From: Pseudomonadota bacterium
Lineage (GTDB): Bacteria; Desulfobacterota; Desulfovibrionia; Desulfovibrionales; Desulfomicrobiaceae
Reading direction: 5' to 3'
NCBI GenBank assembly: GCA_023393525.1
Contig: JAEWKZ010000013.1
Coordinates: 1-64,000, forward strand
Length of the DNA stretch: 64,000 nt
Below, one piece after another: positions 27,835 to 38,031 of the stretch. Each line of letters begins with the position of its first letter. The stretch's first letter is position 1. A model generated the notes under the pieces. It searched no databases and had not been told where the DNA came from. It saw nothing but the letters and a program-made list of their open reading frames with translations. The translations under genes and the position numbers were made by a program.

Positions 27835-27954
27835 ACGCGGGCCAAATGCGACGACGAGGTTACGCGACATGCGTGACCTTGACTTTCCCGGTTCCGGAAT
27901 ATCTTTTGAGGAATGCCCGATAGACCAAAATCCCGAGAGGAACCCGGAGGAAAC

Positions 27955-28194
27955 ATGTCCGACAAGAAAAAAATCATCGAAGTCGAAGAGACCCGCCTGG
28001 CCTATATGGCCGGGATGCTGCTCAAGGAAGTCGCGGAAGGCCTTTCCCGCCGCCAGTTCGAATTCAAGACCGAGGACGGCCCCGTGACGGTGACCGTGCC
28101 CAAGGATGTGGAACTGGAATACAGCGTGGAGCAAAAGGAAAAGGAAGACGGCACCAGGACCAAGCTCGAAATCGAGATCTCCTGGAAATCCTGA
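27955..28194 (+). CDS. Amphi-Trp domain protein
   Basis: A 79-residue protein consisting of one amphi-Trp domain (VEETRLAYMAGMLLKEVAEG, VPKDVELEYSVEQKE, ending EIEISWKS), a small alpha/beta module of unknown function. ATG 27955 has GGAGG at 27946-27950; an earlier in-frame ATG at 27913 is not well placed. It may be the last gene of the Mla transcript, 120 bases beyond mlaA, before a strong terminator. Confidence 0.8.
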   Translation: MSDKKKIIEVEETRLAYMAGMLLKEVAEGLSRRQFEFKTEDGPVTVTVPKDVELEYSVEQKEKEDGTRTKLEIEISWKS

Positions 28195-28232
28195 CCCGCA
28201 TCCGAAGCATCGGACACCCTGCTATGACTAAC

Positions 28233-28265
28233 GAAAAAACCCTCGCCCGCACGGCGAGGGTTTTT
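28233..28265. terminator. Bidirectional terminator
   Basis: CCCTCGCC (28240-28247) and GGCGAGGG (28253-28260), flanked by an A-run on the left and a T-run on the right. It can serve the amphi-Trp gene on the plus strand and the BCCT gene on the minus strand. Confidence 0.88.
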
Positions 28266-28362
28266 CGCTTTCCGCCAAAATTCTCCCGGATCGCGAAATT
28301 CACGGGCACGCAAATCCTCGCCCCTCCCTGCGCCCGAAGCCATTCATGAAGTCACACCCGCG

Positions 28363-30168
28363 TCAGCCCGGCGCGTTGGAGGAGGCCCCCTCCTTGACCG
28401 CTTCCCGTTCGCCCATGGGAATTTCGAAGGTCTGCGTCGGCGGGTTGATCTTTTCTATGATCTTGGCGTGGTACACTTCCTCCTGCAACCCTTTGTACAG
28501 GCTGTGGCACATGATGAGCAGGACTACGGCAAAGGGCAGGCCCGTGGCGATGGACGCGCTCTGCAGCGCGACCAGTCCGCCGCCCATGAGCAGCGCGGCG
28601 GCGCACACCCCTTCCATGACGGCCCAGAAAATGCGCTGCGGAACGGGGGAATCGAGTTTTCCGCCGGAGGTGAGATGGTCCACCACCAGGGAGCCCGAAT
28701 CCGAGGAGGTCACGAAGAACACGACCACAAGGGTTATGCCGATCACGGAGGTGATTTGCGACAAGGGAAAGTGCTCGAGCATGACGAAAAGCGCCGTGGA
28801 GACATCCTTGCGCACCGCGTCCGCGATGTCGACCCCGCCGGCGATCTGGAGCCACAGCGCCGAACCGCCGAAAGAGGACATCCACAGAAAGGAGAGAATC
28901 GTGGGGAAGATCATCACGCCGAGAATGAATTCCCGCACGGTCCGCCCCTTGGAAATCCTGGCGATGAACATGCCTACGAAAGGCGACCAGGAAATCCACC
29001 AGCCCCAGTAGAATATGGTCCAGGGATTTTGCCAGTTGCTGCCTTCCGCGCCGTAATATGTTTCGACCCAGAAGCTCAGTTGCGGCAGATTCTGGATGTA
29101 GAAGCCGATGTTCTGGGTGAAGGCCTTGAAGATGTACACCGTCGGGCCGACCACGAGCAGAAAGACCATGAAGGCCCCGGCCAGATAGATGTTGCCCTGG
29201 CTCAGCATCTTGACCCCCTTGTCGAGCCCGGCGGTCACGGAGAGCACGGCCAGAAAAGTGATGGCCGCGATGAGGACCACGGCCACAAGCTCGGTGTTGG
29301 GGGTCCCGAAGAGATGGGCCAGGCCCGATGCGACCTGCTTCACGCCCAGGCCCAGCGATGTCGCCAGGCCGAAAAGGGTCGCCAGCACGGAAAGAATATC
29401 GATGAGGTTGCCCCAGAATCCGTATATTTTCTCACCGAGCAGGGGGTAGAAAATGGACCTGATGGTCAGCGGCAGTCCCCGGTTGTAGGCGAAAAAAGCC
29501 AGGGAAAGCCCGACCAGGGCGTAGATGGCCCAGGGGTGGATTCCCCAGTGGTAATACGTGAGCCCCAGCGCCACTTGCGCCGATTGCGCCGAGCTTGGGG
29601 GCACGTCGAACATGGGCGAGGGCGTCATGAAATGGAAGATCGGCTCGCCCACGCTCCAGAACATGAGGCCGATGCCCATGCCCGCGCTGATGAGCATGGC
29701 GTACCAGCTGAACGTGGAGAACTCCGGCAGGGCGTCGGGACCGCCGATCCTGATTTTTCCGTACTCGCTGGAGGCGATGAGAATCATGACGACCACGAAA
29801 AAATTGGCCGCAAGAATGTAGAACCATCCGAACGTGTTGCCGATTCCATCCAGCAGGCTTTGGAAGAACTCCGCCGACTGCTCCCTGAACAAAAGTGTCA
29901 GGGCGATGAACAGAAAAAGAAGCGTTCCGGCTCCGAAAAAGACATGCGGATGTATGTCGAAGCCATATCCGACCATATTGTCCTCTCCGGGAACATGGCC
30001 ACGCGAATCGTCGTAAAAGCTTTTTGTGGGAACGATTTGCAGACCGCGAAAGGTGCGGCGTTCATGGATGGCCTTGCGCTTCTGCTTTTCGTAATGTTTT
30101 TTGGCCACCTCGATGGCCTTGCGCTCGTAGGTTGGTTCGCGCCTCTTTTTCTTCTTGCTCTTGTCCAT
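28363..30168 (-). CDS. BCCT-family transporter with a charged N-terminal extension
   Basis: A 601-residue inner-membrane carrier with about 12 helices for betaine, choline, carnitine or a similar trimethylammonium compound. Family motifs: GMGIGLMFWSVGEPIFHF, and WWISWSPFVGMFIARISKGRTVREF with SFGGSALW. The first 75 residues are hydrophilic and very basic (DKSKKKKRREPTYER, KKHYEKQKRKAIHERR), longer than in most BCCT proteins. In BetP such terminal extensions are linked to osmosensing. It shares a terminator with the Mla/amphi-Trp unit. Substrate is not assignable from sequence. Confidence 0.9.
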   Translation of the reverse strand: MDKSKKKKRREPTYERKAIEVAKKHYEKQKRKAIHERRTFRGLQIVPTKSFYDDSRGHVPGEDNMVGYGFDIHPHVFFGAGTLLFLFIALTLLFREQSAEFFQSLLDGIGNTFGWFYILAANFFVVVMILIASSEYGKIRIGGPDALPEFSTFSWYAMLISAGMGIGLMFWSVGEPIFHFMTPSPMFDVPPSSAQSAQVALGLTYYHWGIHPWAIYALVGLSLAFFAYNRGLPLTIRSIFYPLLGEKIYGFWGNLIDILSVLATLFGLATSLGLGVKQVASGLAHLFGTPNTELVAVVLIAAITFLAVLSVTAGLDKGVKMLSQGNIYLAGAFMVFLLVVGPTVYIFKAFTQNIGFYIQNLPQLSFWVETYYGAEGSNWQNPWTIFYWGWWISWSPFVGMFIARISKGRTVREFILGVMIFPTILSFLWMSSFGGSALWLQIAGGVDIADAVRKDVSTALFVMLEHFPLSQITSVIGITLVVVFFVTSSDSGSLVVDHLTSGGKLDSPVPQRIFWAVMEGVCAAALLMGGGLVALQSASIATGLPFAVVLLIMCHSLYKGLQEEVYHAKIIEKINPPTQTFEIPMGEREAVKEGASSNAPG

Positions 30169-30331
30169 GTCAACCTCTCAGGTACGAAATGGTGTCGGTC
30201 GAAAAACGCAGCTCCTAATCGCCCATGCAGTCGGACAGGGGCTGTTTTTGGCGCGAGCGGCGACTTTCACTGAAAATGCGAACCGAATGTACACGGATTC
30301 CAAGGCTTTCGCCACCAAAAAACACGGCAAA

Positions 30332-31684
30332 TCACCTGAACATGTATTTCATGGCATAGCCGAATGACGGATAGGCCCAGAGCATGGAGCGCAGTTCGTC
30401 CACGTCGATGGCGGCGCGCATGGCCAAAGCGAAAAGATTGATCATCTCCTCCGCCCTGTCGCCCAGCACGTGAGCCCCCAAAAGCTGGCGCGTGTCTTTT
30501 TCGACCAGCAGCTTGAATCCCGCGCAGCGCTGCCCGATCCGCTCGTACTCGGACCATCCGGCGGCGTTTCCGTCAATGACGTCAAACCGCAATCCCTGAT
30601 CGCGGGCGTCCTCTTCGAGCAGGCCCACGGCGGCCAGGGGCGGATAGGTGAACAGGGCGTAGGGCGTTACGCCCGGGCTCGCGGCGTGCCGGACGCCGTC
30701 GATGATGTTCTTGGCCACGACCTCGGCCTCCACGCTGGCCACTGGAGTCAGGGGCATGGTTGAGGCGATGACGTCTCCGGCGGCGAACACGGCCGGATTG
30801 GAAACGCTTTGCAGAAACGGGTTGACCGCCACCCCGCCATTGGCCGTTTCGACACCGCCAGCGGGCAGGTCAAGGTCATGCAGGGCCGGGACGCGTCCGG
30901 TGGCGTTGAAGATCATGTCGGCCTCGAAACGCAGGGCGCCGTCCTTGCCGGCCCTGAGCACCAGGCAGTCCCCCTCCCGGCTGACCGAATGCGGAGGACA
31001 GTCCGTGCGCAGCTTCACGCCCGTCGCTTCGAGATGCCCGGCCAGGCGACCGACCAGATCCGCGTCGAATTTCTTGAGACAGCGGCTGCCCCGGTGCGCC
31101 ACGACCACCTCGGCGCCGGCCGCTGCGGCGATATGGGCCAGCTCGAAGGCGATGAAACCGCCGCCGATGAACGCGACGCGCTCGGGCAGAGCCGGCATGT
31201 CCAGAAAATCGTCGCTGGTGGAGAGCAATTCGCTGCCGGGGATTACGAGCGCTCTGGGCGCAGCACCGGTGGCGATGCAGATGCGCCCGGCTTCGAGAAG
31301 CGTTTGGCCGCACACGATGGTGCGCGGTCCGGCGAAACGCCCGACCTGAGAGTAGGTGTGAATGCCCAGGCCATCATAATGCGCCCGGATGCGGTCCGGC
31401 AGGCCGTCCGTGAACGTGCGCTTGAAAGCCATGAGCCCGGCCCAGTCGAGGCGGCCACTCCCCTCCGGACCGGAACCCAGGGCGTTGTTGAACCGCTCCA
31501 CCGTCTCGCAGGCATCGGCCAGCACCTTTTTCGGCTCGCAACCGCGCAGGGGACATGTTCCCCCGAATCCACGGCCTTCCACCATGGCGACCCGCAGGCC
31601 CGCCTTGCGGCAGCGCGAAGCGATGTGTCCTCCGGCCACTCCGGCGCCCAGTACGACAACGTCGAATTTTTCCGTTTTCACCAT
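30332..31684 (-). CDS. Flavoprotein disulfide reductase homologue with altered active site
   Basis: A 450-residue FAD/NAD(P) enzyme of the glutathione-reductase/dihydrolipoamide-dehydrogenase fold: FAD motif VVVLGAGVAGG near 9-19, redox pair Cys44/Cys49 in GGTCPLRGCEPKK, NAD(P) motif VAFIGGGFIAFELAHIAA, second FAD motif AVFAAGD, and a C-terminal dimer domain. The C-terminal His-Pro that acts as base in true family members reads YPS (Tyr438), and the chain ends soon after. It may reduce a different substrate (quinone, low-molecular-weight persulfide or metal). ATG 31684 has AAGGAG; the 12-residue upstream extension is rejected. Confidence 0.85.
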   Translation of the reverse strand: MVKTEKFDVVVLGAGVAGGHIASRCRKAGLRVAMVEGRGFGGTCPLRGCEPKKVLADACETVERFNNALGSGPEGSGRLDWAGLMAFKRTFTDGLPDRIRAHYDGLGIHTYSQVGRFAGPRTIVCGQTLLEAGRICIATGAAPRALVIPGSELLSTSDDFLDMPALPERVAFIGGGFIAFELAHIAAAAGAEVVVAHRGSRCLKKFDADLVGRLAGHLEATGVKLRTDCPPHSVSREGDCLVLRAGKDGALRFEADMIFNATGRVPALHDLDLPAGGVETANGGVAVNPFLQSVSNPAVFAAGDVIASTMPLTPVASVEAEVVAKNIIDGVRHAASPGVTPYALFTYPPLAAVGLLEEDARDQGLRFDVIDGNAAGWSEYERIGQRCAGFKLLVEKDTRQLLGAHVLGDRAEEMINLFALAMRAAIDVDELRSMLWAYPSFGYAMKYMFR

Positions 31685-31832
31685 GAAACTCCTTGAATTT
31701 GCATTCCTGACAGCAACCAAGGGCCGGCCTCGAAACCCCGTGTCCGAACCCGGTTAGCGGATAATCCACCGAATTTCCAATGCGGGGGAAATAAAGCGCC
31801 GCCGAAGGCATGACGGCGTCGCGGAGCTTTCT

Positions 31833-32690
31833 CTACATCGCCCCCGGCCCAAACGTGTCGCCCTGGGACAGGTCGCCGGTCTGAAAACCTTTTCTGAACC
31901 AGCGCATCCGTTGTTCCGACGTGCCGTGAGTGAAGCTGTCCGGCATGATGTAGCCTTGCGTCTTTTTTTGGATGGTGTCGTCGCCCACGGCGCTGGCCGC
32001 GCCCATGGCTTCCTCGAAATCTCCCTCGTCGAGCAGGTTCTTGTTCTGGACATGGTGGGCGAAAACCCCGGCCAGGTAGTCGGCCTGCAACTCCAGCTTG
32101 ACCGACAAGGCGTTGAACTGCTCCTGGCTGATGCGGGGCCGCAAGGCATGGACCTTTTCCAGGATACCCAGCAGATTCTGGACGTGATGGCCCACCTCAT
32201 GGGCAATGACGTAGGCCATGGCGAAATCGCCCGGCGCCCCGAAGGAGTTGCGCATGACGTCGTAAAAACCGAGATCGAGATAAATCTTACGGTCCAGCGG
32301 GCAATAGAAGGGGCCGGACCCGGCGGAAGCAAATCCGCACCCGGACTGCACGCTGCCGGAATAGATGGTCAGGGTCGGTTCCTCGTAGCTTCGCCCGCTG
32401 CGGGCGAACAGTTCATTCCAGACATTCTCGGTTTCGCGCAGCACCACCGCCGAGAACTGCCGGAGCTGCTTTTCCTCGGCGCTTTCCTGGTACGAGCCCT
32501 GGCTCTGTTCATGGGTTACCGGCTGCTCCTGCACCAGCGTCAACAGATCAAGGGGGTTGCCGCCCATGAGCATGTAGATGATGGCGACGACGATCCCCAG
32601 TCCGCCGATCCCGCCGACTCCGGCCCGCCTGACGCTTCTGCCCCTGCGGTCCTCGATGTTCGTGCTTTCCTGCCTCCCGCGCCATTTCAT
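31833..32690 (-). CDS. YpfJ-type neutral zinc metallopeptidase
   Basis: A 285-residue membrane-anchored protein: N-terminal MKWRGRQESTNIEDRRG as in E. coli YpfJ, one membrane helix at about 25-42, then a zincin domain with HEVGHH at 164-169. Its protease activity is predicted from the motif, and its biological target is unknown. Start chosen at ATG 32690, eight bases after GGAGG and matching the family N-terminus, rather than ATG 32696 or the longer frame. Confidence 0.88.
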   Translation of the reverse strand: MKWRGRQESTNIEDRRGRSVRRAGVGGIGGLGIVVAIIYMLMGGNPLDLLTLVQEQPVTHEQSQGSYQESAEEKQLRQFSAVVLRETENVWNELFARSGRSYEEPTLTIYSGSVQSGCGFASAGSGPFYCPLDRKIYLDLGFYDVMRNSFGAPGDFAMAYVIAHEVGHHVQNLLGILEKVHALRPRISQEQFNALSVKLELQADYLAGVFAHHVQNKNLLDEGDFEEAMGAASAVGDDTIQKKTQGYIMPDSFTHGTSEQRMRWFRKGFQTGDLSQGDTFGPGAM

Positions 32691-33018
32691 ACGCATGCCC
32701 TCCGCGCTTTGAACAAAAACCGTGGCCGGATCGTCGTCCAGCGCCCGTGCCGCCGCAATTCTTCGGCAACTCGACAATGCCGCCTCTTCCTGACTCTACC
32801 TCTTTCGCGGCTGATGGTGAATGAAAATTTGACGGATTCCGACGTCGGCGGCCACGACACGCCTTCGCTATGCCGAAAAAAGAACCAAAACTTCATGTAA
32901 AACCTTAACTCGAACACTCCTGACCGCCCGAATACCCGCCCCTGCGCATCTGGCCTTCCAGCGCGCTTTGACGTACCGGGTCCTCGCGCACGTAAAAACC
33001 GTATCACCGAGGATGACC
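32691..33018. other. Divergent intergenic region (about 330 bases)
   Basis: Lies between the metallopeptidase and LOG genes and presumably holds both promoters. I see no clear hairpin, repeat or convincing small gene. Confidence 0.4.
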
Positions 33019-33567
33019 ATGAAATCCATTTGCGTCTTTCTGGGATCGAACCCCGGAAACCACCCTTCCTACATCGAAGCCACCGCCGCCCTTGGCCGGG
33101 AGCTGGCGCGGCGCGGCATGACCTGCGTGTACGGAGGATCGTGCACGGGGCTCATGAACGAACTGGCCGAGAGCGTGCTTGACGCCGGCGGCGAGATCAT
33201 CGGCGTCACCGTGCAGACCCTCAAGGACAAGGAGGAGTTCCACAAGGGACTGACCCGGCTCCACGTCACGGCGACCATGCACGAGCGCAAGACCATGATG
33301 ATCGCCCTGTCCGACGCTTTTGTCGTCTTGCCCGGCGGCATCGGCACCTATGACGAATTCTTCGAGGTCTACACCCTGCGGCAACTGGGATTCCACAGCA
33401 AGCCCTGCGGCCTTCTGGACGTGAACGGCTATTACGGTCCGTTGAAGCGAATGCTCGAAAAGGCCGGACAGGAAGGATTCATGAAGCAGCCCTACGAGGA
33501 GGCCATTGTCATGTCCCCGGATCCGGTGGAAATGCTCGATCTGCTGGCCGTCAAAACGGGGAACTGA
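33019..33567 (+). CDS. LOG-family nucleotide 5'-monophosphate phosphoribohydrolase
   Basis: A 182-residue cytoplasmic enzyme of the LOG/TIGR00730 family, which splits the ribose-5-phosphate from (cytokinin-type or ordinary) nucleoside monophosphates. Diagnostic PGGIGTYDE is at 105-113, with [11 protein letters not shown] at 36-46 and the MHERK motif near 87. Start ATG 33019 ([10 protein letters not shown]) is six bases after GAGG; ATG 33013 is too close to it. Confidence 0.9.
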   Translation: MKSICVFLGSNPGNHPSYIEATAALGRELARRGMTCVYGGSCTGLMNELAESVLDAGGEIIGVTVQTLKDKEEFHKGLTRLHVTATMHERKTMMIALSDAFVVLPGGIGTYDEFFEVYTLRQLGFHSKPCGLLDVNGYYGPLKRMLEKAGQEGFMKQPYEEAIVMSPDPVEMLDLLAVKTGN

Positions 33568-33728
33568 ACGCCGGGGACCAGGCCTTTCCTTGCGACGCAA
33601 AGCTGTCACGATTTCATGGGCCGGATGGACAATCGCCCACTTTGTGCTTAAGGATTTTCCGGTATTGTCAAAGGCAGGCGCGACACGCCAATACGCCTGA
33701 TGCGCCCGAACACATTCAAGGAGGAGTC

Positions 33729-34307
33729 ATGTCCAAGAAAATACTGATGCTGGTCGGTGATTACGTCGAAGATTACGAGGTCATGGTCCCGTTTCAGGCC
33801 CTGACCATGCTCGGCTATGTCGTGGAAGCGGTCTGCCCGGACAAGAAGGCCGGGGAATTCGTGCGCACCTCCATCCATGATTTCGAGGGGGACCAGACCT
33901 ACAGCGAAAAACGCGGCCACAACTTCACCCTGAACAAGGACTTCGCCGCCGTGGACACCGCCGACTATGTCGGGCTGGTCGTGCCCGGCGGTCGCGCCCC
34001 GGAATACATCCGCCTCAACGCGAGGGTCCTTGAGATCGTGCGCGAGTTCGACGCGGCGGGTAAACCCATCGCGGCCATCTGCCACGGCCCGCTAGTCCTG
34101 GTCACGGCCGGAGTGCTGAAAGGCAAGACCAGCTCGGCCTATCCCGCCTGCGGGCCGGACGTGGTCTGCGCCGGAGGGACGTACGCGGACATCGCCCTCG
34201 ACAAGGCCCACGTGGACGGCAATCTGGTCACCGCCCCGGCCTGGCCCGCGCATCCGGACTGGATCGCGAAATTCGCCGCCCTGCTCGGCGCCAAGATCAC
34301 CATCTGA
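33729..34307 (+). CDS. DJ-1/PfpI-family protein
   Basis: A 192-residue protein with the DJ-1/PfpI fold: nucleophile Cys118-His119 in [10 protein letters not shown] and acidic Glu in GDYVEDYE (residues 10-17). Members act as glyoxalases, deglycases or chaperones; the precise role here is open. GAGGAG precedes ATG 33729. A strong hairpin follows at 34320-34345. Confidence 0.88.
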   Translation: MSKKILMLVGDYVEDYEVMVPFQALTMLGYVVEAVCPDKKAGEFVRTSIHDFEGDQTYSEKRGHNFTLNKDFAAVDTADYVGLVVPGGRAPEYIRLNARVLEIVREFDAAGKPIAAICHGPLVLVTAGVLKGKTSSAYPACGPDVVCAGGTYADIALDKAHVDGNLVTAPAWPAHPDWIAKFAALLGAKITI

Positions 34308-34319
34308 TTCCAGCCGAAA

Positions 34320-34345
34320 CGCGGAGCGGTGAGAACCGCTCCGCG
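34320..34345 (+). terminator. Terminator-like hairpin after the PfpI gene
   Basis: CGCGGAGCGGT (34320-34330), GAGA tetraloop, ACCGCTCCGCG (34335-34345): 11 perfect pairs. The T-run is poor (CCCTTT), so termination may be weak or factor-assisted. Confidence 0.6.
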
Positions 34346-34474
34346 CCCTTTCCCGCATACCCCCGCTCCAATTTCAAGCACCTTCCCCTTCACAATCTCA
34401 AGGAAGATTGCGCAGAAGCATTTTTCACGTTAACTGGCAGCAAAGATATCGATAAATTCCGTGTGGAGCACGCA

Positions 34475-36352
34475 ATGACTTTAAAAACCAAACTGTTTCT
34501 TATCGCAGGAATCGCGATTTTCGGTTTCCTGTGTGTTTTTGCCGTCAACGAATACGGCAACATGCTGAAAAACGACGCGACGCAACTTCACGAAAACGCC
34601 ATGTATGTCGAAATCGACATGCTGACGGCCAGACGCTCCGAGAAGGATTTCCTTGCACGCAAGGACCTCAAATATCCGGACATGGTCGAGGACGCGGTAG
34701 GAAAAATCCAAAACAGACTGGAAATACTCGCAGAAAATCCCACCTTGCGGGACAAGGTGATGACCACAAAAGACCTCATCAAGCAGTATCAGGAAGCCTT
34801 TTTCATTGTGGTCGAAAACATGAAACAGCAGGGCTTGAGTGAGAATGAAGGATACACGGGCGAATTGCGTGAAAGCGTTCACGCCGTGGAGGAAATGATC
34901 GGTGCGCAGAACGACGACTCCCTCCTGGCGCAGATGCTCATGCTGCGTCGGCGCGAAAAGGATTTCATGCTGCGCGGAGACGTCAAGTATCTGGAATCGT
35001 TTCAAGACGACATGCGTAAAATGCTCGCCGACATTTCTCGGTCAGAGAACTTCGAAGCCGCCCAGAAGGCCAAAATGACGGAATTGCTGAACGGCTACGC
35101 GAAATCATTCGCGAAATACGTCGAAGCGCACGAAGAGGTCATGAAGAATCAGACCCGCTTTCGTGAAATAGTGCAGGCGACCGAACCCATGATCGAAGAA
35201 ATGGCGGCGAGTTCAAAGCTGACGTTCGAACAGGAAAGCGCGCACGCACGAACCGTTTCCGTGGTTGGAGTCCTTTTCTTTTCGGCGCTGACCCTCGGCG
35301 GAATAGGCCTTGTCATGAGGTCCGTCACCGCCCCTCTGAACCATCTGGCCGCGCAAAGCCTCAAGGTGGCCGATGGGGACTATACGGTGTTCTTCAACTA
35401 CACGCCGCGAGACGCGATCGGCAACCTGTCCGACGCCATGAACACCATGGTCACCAGAAGCAAGGAAATGCTCGGCGAGATCATCGCCGCGACCCAGGCG
35501 CTGGCCTCGTCCTCCTCGGAACTCTCCGCCATTTCGGCCCAGATGACCCACGGGTCCTCGGACACAGCAAACATGGCGGACCTGGTCAGCGCGTCTTCCG
35601 AAGAAGTGAGTGCCAACATGAATTCCATCTCCGCGGCCATGGAGCAGGCGGCCATGAACATGGGCACTGTGGCCACGGCGGCTGAAGAAATGTCTGCGAC
35701 CATCCACGAAATCGCTCAGAATGCGGAACGGGCGAAAAACACCACAGATCATGCAGTGACAAAGGCCAGAGGCACTTCCGAGAAGGTCGACAGGCTCGGC
35801 GCGGCAGCGCAGGAAATCAGCACCGTCACGTCGACCATCACCGCCATCTCGTCGCAGACCAACCTGCTGGCTTTGAATGCCACCATCGAGGCGGCCAGGG
35901 CCGGAGAGGCGGGACGCGGCTTCGCCGTCGTGGCCAACGAGATCAAGGAGCTGGCGCAGCAAACCACGAACGCCACCGAGAATATCCGTGAGAGCATCTC
36001 CAGAATCCAGAATGTGACATCGGAGACCGTGACCGAGATCGCCGATATCACCACGGTGATCGCCCAGATGAATGAAATCGTGACCACCATCGCCGCGTCC
36101 GTGGAAGAGCAATCCGTGACCACACGCGACATCGCTGAAAATGTCGGCCAGGCTTCCGCCGGCATTGGCGAAATCAATGAGAACGTCGGCACCAGCTCCA
36201 CCATGACCCGTGAAATCAGCGCCGAGATCCAGAAAGTCCGCAACGCTTCCGTGGAAATGACCACCAGCAGTCAAACCGTTCAGGAAAGCGCCACGGAGCT
36301 GTCAAACCTGGCCGAACACCTGCGGGAGCTGGTCGGAAGGTTCAAAATCTGA
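34475..36352 (+). CDS. Methyl-accepting chemotaxis protein with HBM-type sensor
   Basis: A 625-residue chemoreceptor. Membrane helix at about 5-25, a helical periplasmic sensor, second membrane helix near 258-280, HAMP, and a cytoplasmic signalling domain with the tip [23 protein letters not shown]. The sensor contains two RRxEKDFxxRxDxKY repeats ([15 protein letters not shown] and [15 protein letters not shown]), as seen in helical bimodular domains that bind organic acids. Start ATG 34475 with GGAG; GTG 34463 is less likely. The signal is inferred to be a small acid, without direct support. Confidence 0.9.
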   Translation: MTLKTKLFLIAGIAIFGFLCVFAVNEYGNMLKNDATQLHENAMYVEIDMLTARRSEKDFLARKDLKYPDMVEDAVGKIQNRLEILAENPTLRDKVMTTKDLIKQYQEAFFIVVENMKQQGLSENEGYTGELRESVHAVEEMIGAQNDDSLLAQMLMLRRREKDFMLRGDVKYLESFQDDMRKMLADISRSENFEAAQKAKMTELLNGYAKSFAKYVEAHEEVMKNQTRFREIVQATEPMIEEMAASSKLTFEQESAHARTVSVVGVLFFSALTLGGIGLVMRSVTAPLNHLAAQSLKVADGDYTVFFNYTPRDAIGNLSDAMNTMVTRSKEMLGEIIAATQALASSSSELSAISAQMTHGSSDTANMADLVSASSEEVSANMNSISAAMEQAAMNMGTVATAAEEMSATIHEIAQNAERAKNTTDHAVTKARGTSEKVDRLGAAAQEISTVTSTITAISSQTNLLALNATIEAARAGEAGRGFAVVANEIKELAQQTTNATENIRESISRIQNVTSETVTEIADITTVIAQMNEIVTTIAASVEEQSVTTRDIAENVGQASAGIGEINENVGTSSTMTREISAEIQKVRNASVEMTTSSQTVQESATELSNLAEHLRELVGRFKI

Positions 36353-36363
36353 TGCGCGTGAAA

Positions 36364-36410
36364 GACGTCCGGGATTGCTGATCGCGATTCGCGACAAGCC
36401 CCCGGGCGTC
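36364..36410. other. Nested inverted repeat after the chemoreceptor gene
   Basis: GACGTCCGGG (36364-36373) pairs with CCCGGGCGTC (36401-36410, one G-T wobble). Inside it TCGCG-ATT-CGCGA forms a second stem. There is no T-run; it may aid transcript ending or mRNA stability. Confidence 0.35.
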
Positions 36411-36466
36411 ATCCCGCAGATTAACGGCCGGAACAGGCGGTCCAAAATACAACTTCACAACCTGCG

Positions 36467-37971
36467 ATGGGCATGAACAGAACGGCTCCCATGAACACCC
36501 TGCGCGACGCGCGAAAAGCAAAGGGCCACACCGCCCTGGTGGTGCTCGTGGCCAGCGGGCTGACCCTCGCCACGCTGGCCCTGGTCGCGGTCATGGCCTG
36601 CTCCTCCTACCGCTCCACCCTGGATGCGGCCCGCCAGAACGCCCGGTTCATATCAAGCCTTGTGGCCGGACAGATGGGCATGGTGCTCGTCGACATCGAG
36701 AACAGCTTAAACGAGATGGCGCGGCTGGTGGCGCTGATGCAAGACCTGCCTCCGGCGGAACAAAACGAACGACTGCGCGAAGCCCTTGCCGCCATCCAGC
36801 ACAAAAAATCGCACATCCAGACCATGTTCATCACCGATGCCCAGGGCCGGGTCATGAGCTGGACGGGGCCGGGCGTCGCGCCCGACATTTCCGACCGGGA
36901 CTATGTCGCGGCGCACCGGGAGAAAGACCGAGGAGCGTTCATCGGCGTGCCGACGCACAGCAGGGTGAGGCAAGGGACATGGATCTTCGGCGTCAGTCTG
37001 GGCATGCGCGACAGGCAGGGCCAGCTCACGCATATCGTCGGCGCCGTCGTCGCCCTGCTGCCTCTCTTGGAAATATTCGACCGCGTGGACATGCCCCTGG
37101 GCACCCACCTCATGGTGACCGACCTGGTGGGCCGTATCTATCTCCACGCCCCCAACCAGGAGCGGCATGTCGGCCGGACCGTGCCCGAAATCAGGGACAG
37201 CGCCCTGCGCGATATGCAGAGCACTACATTCACCAGCGTATCGACCGCTGATCAAAGGAACTGGTGGTCGGGGACACGCGGATCAGCGGCTATCCCCTGC
37301 TGGCCTTCGCGAGTTTTCCCCGCGAGATGATTTTGGAACCCTGGAAAAAGCACGCCATGGTCTACGGCGGCGCTTCCATTGTCCTGGTGCTGGTCGTTGC
37401 GGGCCTGAGCACCCTGCTGGTGCGCAGCCAGGTCCGGCTCAACCGCCAAGGCCGCGAACTGGCCATGGCCGCATCCACGGACATGCTCACCGGGGCGCTC
37501 AACAGGCGCGCCTTCATGGAATCCGCCGGTCGCGAGTTCGCCCGCGTGTGCCGCTACGGCGGACATCTCTCCTGCATCATGATCGACCTGGATCATTTCA
37601 AGAACGTCAACGACACGCACGGCCATGCGGCCGGGGATCTGATTTTGTCATCCTCAGCGCGGCATATCGCCTCGCGCCTGCGCGAGCCGGACATGTTTTG
37701 CCGCTACGGAGGGGAGGAATTCGTGATTCTGCTGCCGGGAACCAATCAGGACGGAGCCGTCACCCTGGCCGAGGAGCTTCGGGCCGGTCTGGCCGATCTC
37801 GATCTGACATACGCCGACAAAAGGATTTCCCTGACCGCGAGCTTTGGCGTGGCTGAAATCCATGCCCAGTGCTCGACCCTGGACACCCTCCTGGCCCTTG
37901 CGGACCAGGCCCTGTACGAAGCCAAGGAAAACGGTCGGAACAGGGTCCGCCTGGCCCAGTCGCAGCCATGA
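36467..37971 (+). pseudogene. dCache-GGDEF diguanylate cyclase gene split by a frameshift
   Basis: The first reading frame (to about 37252) encodes a membrane anchor and a double-Cache sensor (FITDAQGRVMSWTG, LMVTDLVGRIYLHAP). The continuation TRISGYPLLAFASFPREMI, the second membrane helix and a full GGDEF domain (DMLTGALNRRAF, YGGEEF) lie in the -1 frame from 37252 to 37971. One missing base within 37250-37258, for example in the AAA run at 37253-37256, explains it: restored, the protein reads ...TADQ-KELVVGDTR. GGEEF is an active-type motif, so this was a working c-di-GMP synthase. It may be a true mutation, a phase-variable site or a sequencing error. Confidence 0.85.
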
Positions 37972-38000
37972 GGCAGCGTTTCCAGGAAGCGGAAAAAATT

Positions 38001-38029
38001 AAGGCCCGGATTCCCGGGCCTTTGTTTTT
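38001..38029. terminator. Bidirectional terminator
   Basis: AAGGCCCGG (38001-38009) pairs with CCGGGCCTT (38014-38022). T-rich on both outer sides, it separates the cyclase and the convergent chemoreceptor gene. Confidence 0.85.
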
Positions 38030-38031
38030 GG

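Noticed and set aside
28468..30273. A 601-codon plus-strand open frame
   Set aside because: Antisense shadow of the BCCT transporter; composition is biased and has no domain.
34438..34462. Flagellar sigma28-like sequence (ATCGATAA) before the HBM chemoreceptor
   Set aside because: The matching -35 half is at the wrong spacing or poorly matched.
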